From positions 166,411-221,905 of the forward strand of contig DYJT01000001.1 in assembly GCA_020722965.1 (NCBI GenBank): a stretch of DNA of 55,495 nt, given 5' to 3'. Below the pieces are notes generated by a model, which was not told the origin of the DNA, made no database searches, and saw only the letters and a list, made by a program, of their open reading frames with translations. Position numbers and translations under genes: made by a program. This document shows, in pieces, positions 9,531-17,961 of this stretch (positions are counted from its first letter, which is position 1; each line of letters starts with the position of its first letter). The stretch comes from Brachyspira murdochii. GTDB taxonomy: Bacteria > Spirochaetota > JAAYUW01.

Positions 9531-10777
9531 GTTTTAAAAATTTTACTCTTTTAATTGCATTTATATTAGCATTATTCTTGGCTTTTTCGCAAGATTTTCA
9601 TTCTGTCCAATCTGATAGGAGTATAACTTTTACATTTGCAGGGGATGCCATACCGCATTATATTATAAGATCTATTATAGATTCCGAACAAATTAGTTCT
9701 AATCAAATTTATAGTTTAAATTCTATCTTTTATTTTTTAAAATATTATTTAAATTCCGATGCATCCTTTTTTAACCTTGAAACAACTATTTCGGGAAATC
9801 CTCAAAAGGTAAAGCCATATCATTTTTCTGTTCAACCTGTCTTCTTGGAATCACTTATAGAAAATGGTTTTACGCACTATACAATTGCAAATAACCATAG
9901 TCTTGATTATGGAGAAAATGGTTTTAAAAAAACATTGTCTTACATAGATAAAACAAGGTGCACAGGATTTTTCGACCAGAAGATATCATATATAACTTTT
10001 AATTTAAAAGATTTTAAGGTTGCGTTTTTATCTTTTACAATGCTTTCAAATTATCCTGTCGATAAAAAATATAAAATTAAACCTGTTTTTGTTGAAAATC
10101 CTCTAAGAGATAAAAATCTTATTGATCTTATTCAGGTTCTCGACAGAGAATCAGACATATTGATAGTTGGAGTCCATTGGGGGCAGGAATATAAGCTACA
10201 GCCAGATGATTTACAGAGAAAAGTCGCAAAATTTCTTATAGACAATGGTGTGGATATAATCTGGGGTACTCACCCGCATGTTATAGAGCCATTTGAAATA
10301 TATAATGGCAAGCTTATACTTTATTCATGCGCGAATTTAGTTTCGGGGCAGGCATACAATATTTCAAGTAAAGACCAATCATCTTTTCACCCAAACTATT
10401 TTTATACAAGATCTATTCCAATCATAAAAGTCAGTATAAATGGGAACAAAAGCATTAAAAATATAGAATTAATCCCATTTTTTCAGCTAAACAATTATTT
10501 TGTAAGAAAATCCAATGAAAAATATTTTACCACTCTAATACCAACAAAGTATTTTATGAAAAAGGGAAATCTACAAAATATTTTTCACATATTTTTGAAT
10601 GGGCACCAAAGATTTCTTGAACTTTTTGACTATATTAAAAATAATCTATTGAGTGAAACTGAAATTAAAAATATTAAGAATGCCAATGATATTTTATTTA
10701 ATACATTTTTCAGTAAAATGAGTGAAAATAAATTTAAAATAATAGAAAAAGAAGATAGCTATATAATTGAATTTTAA
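9503..10777 (+). CDS. CapA family protein (PGA_cap metallophosphatase fold)
   Basis: Protein of 424 residues with an N-terminal signal anchor (basic MRRSK, then a hydrophobic stretch at about 14-32), so it should be exported or membrane-tethered. The rest is a CapA/PGA_cap domain related to calcineurin-like phosphoesterases. Its motifs in order are FTFAGDA, FFNLETTI, ANNHSLDYG, VGVHWGQEY and WGTHPHVIEPFE, which carry the metal-binding Asp, Asn and His residues. CapA of Bacillus is needed for poly-gamma-glutamate export, but most homologues have no known substrate and no other pgs/cap genes lie nearby. The ATG lies inside the aminopeptidase gene (28-bp overlap) and lacks a clear ribosome site, suggesting translational coupling. 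The pairing hints at a peptide or envelope role. Confidence 0.85.
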   Translation: MRRSKNNSISFKNFTLLIAFILALFLAFSQDFHSVQSDRSITFTFAGDAIPHYIIRSIIDSEQISSNQIYSLNSIFYFLKYYLNSDASFFNLETTISGNPQKVKPYHFSVQPVFLESLIENGFTHYTIANNHSLDYGENGFKKTLSYIDKTRCTGFFDQKISYITFNLKDFKVAFLSFTMLSNYPVDKKYKIKPVFVENPLRDKNLIDLIQVLDRESDILIVGVHWGQEYKLQPDDLQRKVAKFLIDNGVDIIWGTHPHVIEPFEIYNGKLILYSCANLVSGQAYNISSKDQSSFHPNYFYTRSIPIIKVSINGNKSIKNIELIPFFQLNNYFVRKSNEKYFTTLIPTKYFMKKGNLQNIFHIFLNGHQRFLELFDYIKNNLLSETEIKNIKNANDILFNTFFSKMSENKFKIIEKEDSYIIEF

Positions 10778-10839
10778 CAAAAAAATTTAGCAGAAAAAAG
10801 ATATTAAAATAAACTAAAGTGCTAAAATATTTATTTAAA

Positions 10840-12096
10840 ATGAAAAAATACGATGTAATTATAATTGGTGCAGGACCGGCTGGTGTGTTTTGCGCTATTT
10901 CTATTAAGGGAAAAGATCCAAAAATTAATATCGCCATTATAGAAAAGTCTAAACCCTTACTTAAACTTCTTTTAAGTGGTGGTGGCAGATGTAATTTCTC
11001 AAATAAAAAAGCAACATCTGAAATCTGTAATAAATTTTACCCAAGAGGTGCAAGATATATTTCATCTCTTTTTTATCAATATGATTATGAAGATTTCCTT
11101 AATTACCTAAATCAAAATGAGATTGGTTATAAAGAGGAAGAGGAAGAAAAGCTATTTTTAAAAGGCGATGATTCAAGGGAAATTGTAAATCTTTTTTTAA
11201 ATAAATTGAAAGATTATGATGTTCCAATAATAAACGCAAGTTTTATAGACTTTAAAAAAAAGGATATATTTGAAAGTCTTATAGAAAAAGATGGTGAAAT
11301 TATAAGTATTTATTCTAACTATCTTGTTATATCTACGGGTTCAGATAAAAAAATTTTGGAAATAATAAAAGAAAAAAATATTTTAGTTAAAGATTTTATT
11401 CCCTCATTATTTGGCTTAAAATCTGAGAAAATTGCTAAACATGATTTAAAAGGTATAAGCGTTCGAGATGTTGCTGCTAAAATAGAAGTTGATGATAAAC
11501 TTTCCGATTTAAAGCAAGATAAAGTAATGGGGGATCTACTTTTTACACATCAGGGTATAAGCGGTCCAGTTGTTTTAAAACTAAGCTCATATTACGCAGA
11601 AATATTAAAAGAAAATAAATATAAAACCCAAATACATATAGATTTTTTCCCCAAAATTTCATTTGAAAATCTTTTAAAAACTCTTCAGGATAAGTTTCAT
11701 AAAGGCTCAACACTTATAAAAAATATCTGTTTTGAGATAAATCTGCCTTTTAAATTATGGTCCTATATACTCGAATTAGCGATAATCCCAGATGATCAAA
11801 AGGCGACAAATACAAGCAAAAATCAGGGTAGAACTCTGGGGATGTTGTGTAAAGATTTTAAAATAGATATAGAAGGGAAGGCACAAGACAAAGGTGAATT
11901 TGTTAGTGCGGGGGGAGTAGAGTTAAAAGAGGTGGATAAAGAATGCCGCTTAAAAAAAATTGATAAGCTATATTTTATTGGGGAAATATTGAATATCGAT
12001 GGAATAACTGGGGGTTATAATTTACAGGCGGCATGGACGACTTCTTTTATCTGCGCAAATTCTATTGTAAAATCTTTTTCTCAAAATCAGAAATAA
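10840..12096 (+). CDS. NAD(P)/FAD-dependent oxidoreductase (BaiN/HI0933-like)
   Basis: Flavoprotein of about 418 residues of the HI0933/BaiN family. A two-dinucleotide-binding fold opens with KKYDVIIIGAGPAG, followed by the family hallmark LLLSGGGRCNFSN. The C-terminal pattern GGVELKEVD ... LYFIGEILNIDGITGGYNLQAAWTTS is the classic ending of this group and completes the FAD site. BaiN-type members in gut Clostridia have been linked to bile acid reduction, but most homologues have no known substrate and the gene is widespread. The start is set to the ATG at 10840, directly before the Rossmann strand. An in-frame GTG at 10819 is possible; neither has a clear ribosome site. The 3' end overlaps the convergent TPR gene by 35 bp. 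Confidence 0.9.
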   Translation: MKKYDVIIIGAGPAGVFCAISIKGKDPKINIAIIEKSKPLLKLLLSGGGRCNFSNKKATSEICNKFYPRGARYISSLFYQYDYEDFLNYLNQNEIGYKEEEEEKLFLKGDDSREIVNLFLNKLKDYDVPIINASFIDFKKKDIFESLIEKDGEIISIYSNYLVISTGSDKKILEIIKEKNILVKDFIPSLFGLKSEKIAKHDLKGISVRDVAAKIEVDDKLSDLKQDKVMGDLLFTHQGISGPVVLKLSSYYAEILKENKYKTQIHIDFFPKISFENLLKTLQDKFHKGSTLIKNICFEINLPFKLWSYILELAIIPDDQKATNTSKNQGRTLGMLCKDFKIDIEGKAQDKGEFVSAGGVELKEVDKECRLKKIDKLYFIGEILNIDGITGGYNLQAAWTTSFICANSIVKSFSQNQK

Positions 12097-13153
12097 TATT
12101 GTTTAGCTTTGAACCATAAATTTTTTCGGCATTCTTATAACTCATATCTTTAAGAAGTTCGTTGAAATTATTTAAACCACCAACATCGATAAGATGTTTT
12201 ATGAATGCTGCTGATAAAGATGGTTTAACAATAGCAGGATCTGAGTTCCAATCATTCCATAATTTTTTTATTGAAATAGATGTTATTCCATTGCTTTTTA
12301 GTAATTCCTTACTTTCTTTTATAGTATCGGTATTATATTTTTCTATAAAATATCCAAACCCCTCGAATATCAAAGAGGATATAACAGGATCAATCGGAAA
12401 GTATCTATTGTATGCAATAATCTTCGCAATTGTTCTTGGGATAGAGTCTTTATAATTTAAATGTGATACAAGGTATATATAATTTTCGTACGGAATAGTT
12501 TCCCCAATAATTATAGGACCTGCTTCCCAGCTTTGCCATAAAAATATATTTATTCTCTTTCTATTTTCAAAAGGGATAAACCCAGTAATTAGTTTCAATG
12601 AATTTTCGGCGATCTGTAAAGATGATGTGGCATCTACCCCAAGTTCTGGCTGAACAAATATCGAAAAATTGTTAGAAAGTGAATTTTTCCATTCACCAAA
12701 AAACAAAGATAAACCAAAGATAGATAGTTTTTTCCTTGCATATATAACAGAATCGTTATCTACATTTAAATCTATGCAATATTGTAAGACCCTTTTAGCC
12801 TCAGGTATCTGATTCGTCATATAGAATGCGACACCTTGATAAGCCAAACCCCAGGATTTTATTTTAGTAAAATTCGGATCATTTTTAATAGCCTTTTCAA
12901 GATATGGAATTGAAATACTATATTGTTTCAAATCAACATAAATCATACCTATGATCAGATTTATTTCAGGATGCTCTGGACTTTTGGAAAGAAGGCTTAT
13001 TGCCAGTCCAAGAGCTTGATTTAACTCACCTTTATGGTAAAGTTCCCATATAGGAGGGATTTTTTCTTCAACAGATTGGTCTATGTTTTGCATCGAAAAA
13101 AAGATGGAAAAAGACAAGAAAATCATAATAAAGATAATAGTTCTCTTCATCAT
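12062..13153 (-). CDS. Secreted TPR protein with a peptidase-MA-like C-terminal region
   Basis: Protein of 363 residues with a signal peptide (MMKRT, then a hydrophobic core to about residue 20) and no obvious lipobox. Residues about 35-150 are tetratricopeptide repeats (for instance PEINLIIGMIYVDLKQYSISIPYLEKAIKNDP). The C-terminal 200 residues have the rhythm of the peptidase-MA-like domain often fused to TPRs in spirochaete exported proteins (INIFLWQSW, then ENYIYLVSH). The place where HExxH should be reads IPRTIAKIIAY, so no zinc protease site is present. It is therefore probably a non-catalytic scaffold in the periplasm. A GGAG site sits five bases before the first ATG. The gene is transcribed alone, convergent with and overlapping the flavoprotein gene. 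The domain call for the C-terminus is tentative. Confidence 0.7.
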   Translation of the reverse strand: MMKRTIIFIMIFLSFSIFFSMQNIDQSVEEKIPPIWELYHKGELNQALGLAISLLSKSPEHPEINLIIGMIYVDLKQYSISIPYLEKAIKNDPNFTKIKSWGLAYQGVAFYMTNQIPEAKRVLQYCIDLNVDNDSVIYARKKLSIFGLSLFFGEWKNSLSNNFSIFVQPELGVDATSSLQIAENSLKLITGFIPFENRKRINIFLWQSWEAGPIIIGETIPYENYIYLVSHLNYKDSIPRTIAKIIAYNRYFPIDPVISSLIFEGFGYFIEKYNTDTIKESKELLKSNGITSISIKKLWNDWNSDPAIVKPSLSAAFIKHLIDVGGLNNFNELLKDMSYKNAEKIYGSKLNNIISDFEKKILQ

Positions 13154-13244
13154 TAAACTCCATTAATTGAAAAATATAGCAAAATACAATTTCAATATAA
13201 TTCATATTTATTATTTAGTCAAAAATTTTTGATTATAAGCAAGC

Positions 13245-13272
13245 TTGACTTTAAGTTAATATTATTTAAATT
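13245..13272 (+). promoter_or_regulatory. Putative sigma-70 promoter for tRNA-Thr
   Basis: TTGACT at 13245-13250, a 16-bp spacer, and TAAATT at 13267-13272. The tRNA 5' end follows 17 bases later, a fitting distance. The -10 box is a partial match (4 of 6). Confidence 0.4.
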
Positions 13273-13288
13273 CAGTTTAAGGGATAAA

Positions 13289-13362
13289 GCCGATGTAGCT
13301 CAGTTCGGTAGAGCGTCTGATTCGTAATCAGTAGGTCAAGGGTTCGATTCCCTTCATCGGCT
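13289..13362 (+). tRNA. tRNA-Thr (anticodon CGT)
   Basis: A 74-base cloverleaf. The acceptor stem GCCGATG pairs with CATCGGC, the D-arm is GCTC...GAGC, and the anticodon loop TTCGTAA has anticodon CGT at 13323-13325, reading ACG. The T-arm is AAGGG-TTCGATT-CCCTT. The 3' CCA is not encoded. It lies just upstream of fbp. The outermost anticodon-stem pair is a T-T mismatch. Confidence 0.95.
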
Positions 13363-13401
13363 ATTTTCGAATCTATCTATTATCGAATCGATGGGGAATT
13401 A

Positions 13402-15330
13402 ATGCAAGACAATCAAATCTATTTCTCATTACTAAAAAAACAATTTCCAACAATAGAAACAGCGACAACAGAGATAATAAATCTTGAAGCTATAAGAAAT
13501 CTGCCGAAAGGTACAGAACATTTTATTTCAGATATTCATGGTGAATATAAGTCTTTTGATCATATTTTAAGAACTGCCTCAGGAGTGATACGAAAGAAGG
13601 TAGAAGATACCTTTGGGCAAAACTTAAGTAAAGAAGAAAAAGACGAAATCTCTATTTTTATTTCTTATCCAGAAGAAAAACTCGAAATGATTAAAGTAGA
13701 TATCGATAATACTTACTTAAAACAAAAGTTAGAGCAGCTTTTAATGGTATTTAGAGTCGTAACCTCAAAATATACAAGATCAAAGGTAAGAAAGGCTTTA
13801 CCCAAAGATTTTGGTTATATTGTAGAGGAGTTACTCCATGAAACAGAAAAAAATTTAAATAAAAAAGATTATCATAATAGCATCATTAATACAATTATTG
13901 AGAAAAAAGAGGGGTTAAATTTTATAGTTTCTATAGCAAAGCTGATTCAAAAAATGGTTGTAGACAGATTGCATATACTAGGCGATATATTTGATAGAGG
14001 TCCAGGAGCAGACATAATTCTCGATAATCTTATGCAGTATCAAAATATAGATTTTGTCTGGGGTAATCATGACATATTATGGCTTGGAGCTGCCTGTGGA
14101 AACTATGCTTGTGTGGCAAATTGCATTAGGATATCATTAAGATATGCAAATCATGAAATGTTAAGAGAGGGATATGGAATAGATATATCCCCACTCGCAT
14201 CTTTGGCATATGAAAAATACTTTGATAAAGACTCGGAAATATTTGAACCTCATATTTCGAAAGATGAGCTTCCTTCCAAAGAATATAAGCTAATGACTGC
14301 AATGCATAAGGCTATTACTATAATTCAGTTAAAGCTGGAAGATATCATTATAAAAAGACACCCCGAATATGATATGCAAGATAGAATTTTACTTGATAAA
14401 ATAGATTTTGAAAAAGGATTGTTCAAAGATAAAGAAAATACCTATAAACTAAAAGATGATTATTTCCCTACAATAAAAAAGAATAACTCGGATCAATTGG
14501 ATGAAGATGAAGAATTTGTAATTAAAAAACTTACTACCTCCTTTTTGACAAGTGAAAAATTACAAAAGCATGCAAATTTTTTGATGGAAAAAGGGAAAAT
14601 GTATTTAGCATACAATGATAATCTGCTTTTCCATGGTTGCATACCAATGGATAAAGAAGGAAATTTTCAGGTATTCAATTTCGATAATAAAAAATATTAT
14701 GGTAAAGGATTGCTTGATTATTTTGAAAGAAGGGTAAGAGAGTCATTTTATCAGAAAAATCACTTCAATGAGGATTCGACAGATATTTTCTGGTATCTAT
14801 GGAGTGGAAAAGATTCACCACTTTTTGGTAAAAAGAAGATGGCAACATTTGAAAGATATTTTATTGAGGAAAAACAGACACATGAAGAAGAAAAAAATGA
14901 TTATTACAATTATAATGATAAAGAGCAAACTGCATTAAAAATTTTAAAGGAATTTTCTATAGATAATGGTTTTATAATAAATGGTCATGTCCCGGTAAAG
15001 GTTAAAAAAGGTGAAAGTCCTATAAAGGCAGGTGGTAAGCTTTTAGTCATAGATGGTGGAATGGCTAAGGCATATCAGAAGGAAACTGGAATAGCCGGTT
15101 ATACTTTAATATATAGTTCAAATCATCTTCTTCTTGCAGAACATTCCCCTTTGATTGATAAAGAAATGATTTTACAAAAAAATATAGATCTTGTCCCCAA
15201 TTTGATCGTTGTTAAGGAGTTTATAAATCCCGTATTGATAAAAGATACAGATATAGGGAAAGAACTCGAAATGCAGATATTGGGTTTAGAAGATCTTATA
15301 GAAAATTATAAAAAAACGGCTAGAATATAG
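13402..15330 (+). CDS. fbp: Class III fructose-1,6-bisphosphatase
   Basis: Gluconeogenic enzyme that hydrolyses fructose 1,6-bisphosphate to fructose 6-phosphate in the cytoplasm. Class III enzymes are calcineurin-like metallophosphatases, unrelated to classes I and II. The 642-residue length is normal for this class. Metal-site motifs appear in order: SDIHGEY around D44/H46, GDIFDRGPG near residue 195, WGNHDILWLG near 220, and NGHVPVK near 530, with further His residues towards the C-terminus (LLLAEHSPL). Class III is best known from Firmicutes and some Bacteroidetes. Ribosome site GGGGAA lies before the ATG. The gene is transcribed after tRNA-Thr and converges on rarA across a 31-bp gap. 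Confidence 0.95.
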   Translation: MQDNQIYFSLLKKQFPTIETATTEIINLEAIRNLPKGTEHFISDIHGEYKSFDHILRTASGVIRKKVEDTFGQNLSKEEKDEISIFISYPEEKLEMIKVDIDNTYLKQKLEQLLMVFRVVTSKYTRSKVRKALPKDFGYIVEELLHETEKNLNKKDYHNSIINTIIEKKEGLNFIVSIAKLIQKMVVDRLHILGDIFDRGPGADIILDNLMQYQNIDFVWGNHDILWLGAACGNYACVANCIRISLRYANHEMLREGYGIDISPLASLAYEKYFDKDSEIFEPHISKDELPSKEYKLMTAMHKAITIIQLKLEDIIIKRHPEYDMQDRILLDKIDFEKGLFKDKENTYKLKDDYFPTIKKNNSDQLDEDEEFVIKKLTTSFLTSEKLQKHANFLMEKGKMYLAYNDNLLFHGCIPMDKEGNFQVFNFDNKKYYGKGLLDYFERRVRESFYQKNHFNEDSTDIFWYLWSGKDSPLFGKKKMATFERYFIEEKQTHEEEKNDYYNYNDKEQTALKILKEFSIDNGFIINGHVPVKVKKGESPIKAGGKLLVIDGGMAKAYQKETGIAGYTLIYSSNHLLLAEHSPLIDKEMILQKNIDLVPNLIVVKEFINPVLIKDTDIGKELEMQILGLEDLIENYKKTARI

Positions 15331-15361
15331 TTTGTTTGTTCATCTTTTAGCTTTTCACCAA

Positions 15362-16750
15362 CTATGATTTATCATCACCCTTTTTTTCGCCATAAAGAGT
15401 AGAAATCCATTTTGAAAGTTTTGATTCAAAACCAATCTCATTGAATCTGAAAAATCTTCTATCTTGCTCCATATATTTTTGATCAACAAAATGATTCTTA
15501 AAATCATGTGGATAAAGATATTTTTTCTTCGCTTCCTTTGAAAATGATTTTACCTCTATATTTTTTAAATGCTCAGGTATCTTCATTATTGGTTCTTCTC
15601 TTACAGATTTTAATGCAGATTCAATACCAAGATATGCCGAGTTACTTTTTGGAAGTGATGCAAGCAAGCAAGATACCTCTGAAAGAATGATTCTCGCTTC
15701 TGGCATTCCTATTTTTTCAACAGAAAGCATGGCACTAGTTGCAATTGAGAGAGCTTCTGGATATGCAAGTCCAATATCTTCGCTTGCCAGGATAACAAGT
15801 CTTCTTGCAATAAATAGGGGATCCTCTCCACTTTCAAGCATAAGAGCAAGATAATAAAGGGAAGCGTCGATATTACTACCTCGTACGGATTTTATAAAGG
15901 CAGAGATCGCATCATAATGCCCATTATAATCCGAATAAGCAGTTTCTTTGACCTGCAATATAGATTTAACCTTCTCTTCATCTATTCGTATAATATTATC
16001 TTCTTCATTTTTATCTATTAAATCATCTTGCTTCATTTCAATATTATTCTTATCATCAAAATCTTTTATATTTTCATCTTTTGCAATATTAGACTCTTCT
16101 CTGCCTTTATTTTTGTAATTATGTATTTGTTGCAATAAAATAATCTCTATGCAATTCAAAGCTTTTCTTATGTCATAAGCGTTTTCAATCAGATAATTTA
16201 ATGAATTACCTTCAAATATGATTTCATATTTTGAAAAGATTCTATCATTTTTTAATGCATTTATAACGATTAATTTCATCTGCTCGAAAACAAGTGGTTT
16301 TAATTCAAAGATAAAAACCCTGGATCTTAGTGCTGGTTGTAATATGAATAGGGGGTTTTCGGTTGTTGCCCCAATTATGAAAATTTCGCCTCTTTCCAGA
16401 GGTCCTAAAAGCATATCCTGTTTTGATTTATTTAATCTATGAATTTCATCTATAAAAAGAACCTTTTTTGAAGAAATATTGAAAATTTTTTTAAGAGAAT
16501 CACTATCAATGGTTAAAGCCGATTCTTTTATAAACAGCATGTTAAATTCGTTAGATATAATATTGGCAAGAGTAGTTTTACCAGATGCAGGAGGACCGAC
16601 CAGTATCATAGAATTAAGTATTTTTGATTCAATCATCGTTCTTATCGGTTTCCCAGGATCTACAAGATGATTTTGTCCTACGAAATCTTCTAACTTTTTA
16701 GGTATTGCCCTTTTGGAAAGTGGTGGATTTTCTTCATAAAATAAATCCAT
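15362..16750 (-). CDS. rarA: Replication-associated recombination protein A (RarA/MgsA AAA+ ATPase)
   Basis: Clamp-loader-like AAA+ ATPase that acts at stalled replication forks. The 462 residues start with the family pattern PLSKRAIPKKLEDFVGQNHLV. Walker A is GPPASGKTT (about 52-60), Walker B LFIDEIHR (D101/E102), sensor 1 GATTEN, and an arginine-finger region follows. The C-terminal MgsA domain is complete, with RGSNIDASLYYLALMLESGEDPLFIARRL-type sequence. Between the ATPase lid and the MgsA part, about residues 220-262, lies an extra hydrophilic Asp/Glu/Asn/Lys-rich segment that most RarA proteins lack. The ribosome site AAGGAAA precedes the ATG. It is a single gene, convergent with fbp and divergent from the diaminopentanoate dehydrogenase gene. 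Confidence 0.95.
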   Translation of the reverse strand: MDLFYEENPPLSKRAIPKKLEDFVGQNHLVDPGKPIRTMIESKILNSMILVGPPASGKTTLANIISNEFNMLFIKESALTIDSDSLKKIFNISSKKVLFIDEIHRLNKSKQDMLLGPLERGEIFIIGATTENPLFILQPALRSRVFIFELKPLVFEQMKLIVINALKNDRIFSKYEIIFEGNSLNYLIENAYDIRKALNCIEIILLQQIHNYKNKGREESNIAKDENIKDFDDKNNIEMKQDDLIDKNEEDNIIRIDEEKVKSILQVKETAYSDYNGHYDAISAFIKSVRGSNIDASLYYLALMLESGEDPLFIARRLVILASEDIGLAYPEALSIATSAMLSVEKIGMPEARIILSEVSCLLASLPKSNSAYLGIESALKSVREEPIMKIPEHLKNIEVKSFSKEAKKKYLYPHDFKNHFVDQKYMEQDRRFFRFNEIGFESKLSKWISTLYGEKKGDDKS

Positions 16751-16929
16751 TTCTGGTTTCCTTAATTAAAGATGTACAAAAAGATAATATATTGATATTT
16801 TCTTTTTTCAATCTTGCCTTGTAGTGATTGAATAGATTAAATTCTATTGAAATTAAAATTTAATAATATAGATTTGTTTGAGTATATTTAATTAATATGG
16901 TTAAAATTAAAAAAAATATTGGAGGGAAT

Positions 16930-17946
16930 ATGTATCGAGTAATAGTTTGGGGACTTGGAAATATGGGAAGTGGGATGGTCAAACTTATTTTAAAAAAGCC
17001 ATCTACTTTGAAACTTGTAGCAGGGATAGATGTTAAAAAACCAAAAGGCAATGCAGATGTTGGTGAAATGATAGGATTAGGGCAGATAAATGTTCCATAT
17101 TATACAGATCCTGCGCAAATAATTAAAGAAGGTGCAGCAGATATAGTGCTTTTGAATATAAACTCATTTACTAAAGCGGTGTTTAAAGAACTTAAGATGA
17201 TTTGTGAGGCTAAAATATCATGTATAACGATTGCCGAAGAGATGTCATACCCCTGGGCACAAGAAAAAGAACTTGCAAGAGAACTGGATAAAATAGCCAG
17301 GGAAAATGATGTTACGATTCTGGGAACCGGAATTAATCCTGGCTTTGTTTTAGATACCTTAATTGTTTCATTAACCGGAGTTTGCCTTGATGTAGAAAGG
17401 ATTGAGGCATCTAGAATAAATGATCTATCTCCTTTTGGGAAAACAGTAATGGAAACTCAAGGTGTTGGTACTACGGTTGAAGAGTTTGAAAAGGGATTAA
17501 AATCAGGGAAAATAGTAGGTCATGTTGGTTTTCCAGAATCGATTTCAATGATATTCGAAGCTATGGGATGGGAACTAGGTAAAATAGAACAAGAAAGAGA
17601 CCCTATAATCTCTAAAACATATAGAGAAACAGATGTTGTTAAAGTAGAACCAGGAATGGTTGCAGGGTGCCGACACATTGGGATAGGTTTCGATAAGGAT
17701 GGAAAAGAAAGAGTTAGATTGATACATCCGCAGCAGATTCATCCCGATCTTGAAGCAATTGAAACAGGAGACTATATCAAAATTTATGGCGATCCTTTTG
17801 TTTCAATGAGCATAAAGCCAGAAATACCCGGTGGAAAAGGGACCATAGCCATGGCGGTGAACATGATTCCTCATGTAAAACAGGGACCAGCAGGCCTTCT
17901 TACCATGATAGATCTTCCTGTCCCAAGATCTATTAGAAACATTTAA
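16930..17946 (+). CDS. ord: 2,4-diaminopentanoate dehydrogenase-like protein
   Basis: NAD(P)-dependent dehydrogenase of the dihydrodipicolinate reductase fold. In ornithine-fermenting clostridia, 2,4-diaminopentanoate dehydrogenase (Ord) oxidises and deaminates 2,4-diaminopentanoate to 2-amino-4-oxopentanoate. The 339-residue protein opens with the Rossmann motif VIVWGLGNMGSG. It carries the family stretches GTGINPGFVLDTL, EASRINDLSPFGKTVM, QGVGTT and GHVGFPESI, and ends with a NMIPHV...GLLTMIDLP segment. The start is the ATG at 16930, directly after GGAGGG; an in-frame ATG at 16897 lacks a ribosome site. No other ornithine pathway genes (ortAB, oraSE, racemase) lie in the window. A DMT transporter gene follows after 15 bp. 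The family is clear; the physiological substrate here is inferred. Confidence 0.85.
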   Translation: MYRVIVWGLGNMGSGMVKLILKKPSTLKLVAGIDVKKPKGNADVGEMIGLGQINVPYYTDPAQIIKEGAADIVLLNINSFTKAVFKELKMICEAKISCITIAEEMSYPWAQEKELARELDKIARENDVTILGTGINPGFVLDTLIVSLTGVCLDVERIEASRINDLSPFGKTVMETQGVGTTVEEFEKGLKSGKIVGHVGFPESISMIFEAMGWELGKIEQERDPIISKTYRETDVVKVEPGMVAGCRHIGIGFDKDGKERVRLIHPQQIHPDLEAIETGDYIKIYGDPFVSMSIKPEIPGGKGTIAMAVNMIPHVKQGPAGLLTMIDLPVPRSIRNI

Positions 17947-17961
17947 TTAAAAAAATTTTAA

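Noticed and set aside
12162..12455. 97-codon plus-strand open frame opposite the TPR gene
   Set aside because: No ribosome site; it mirrors the codons of the secreted TPR gene.
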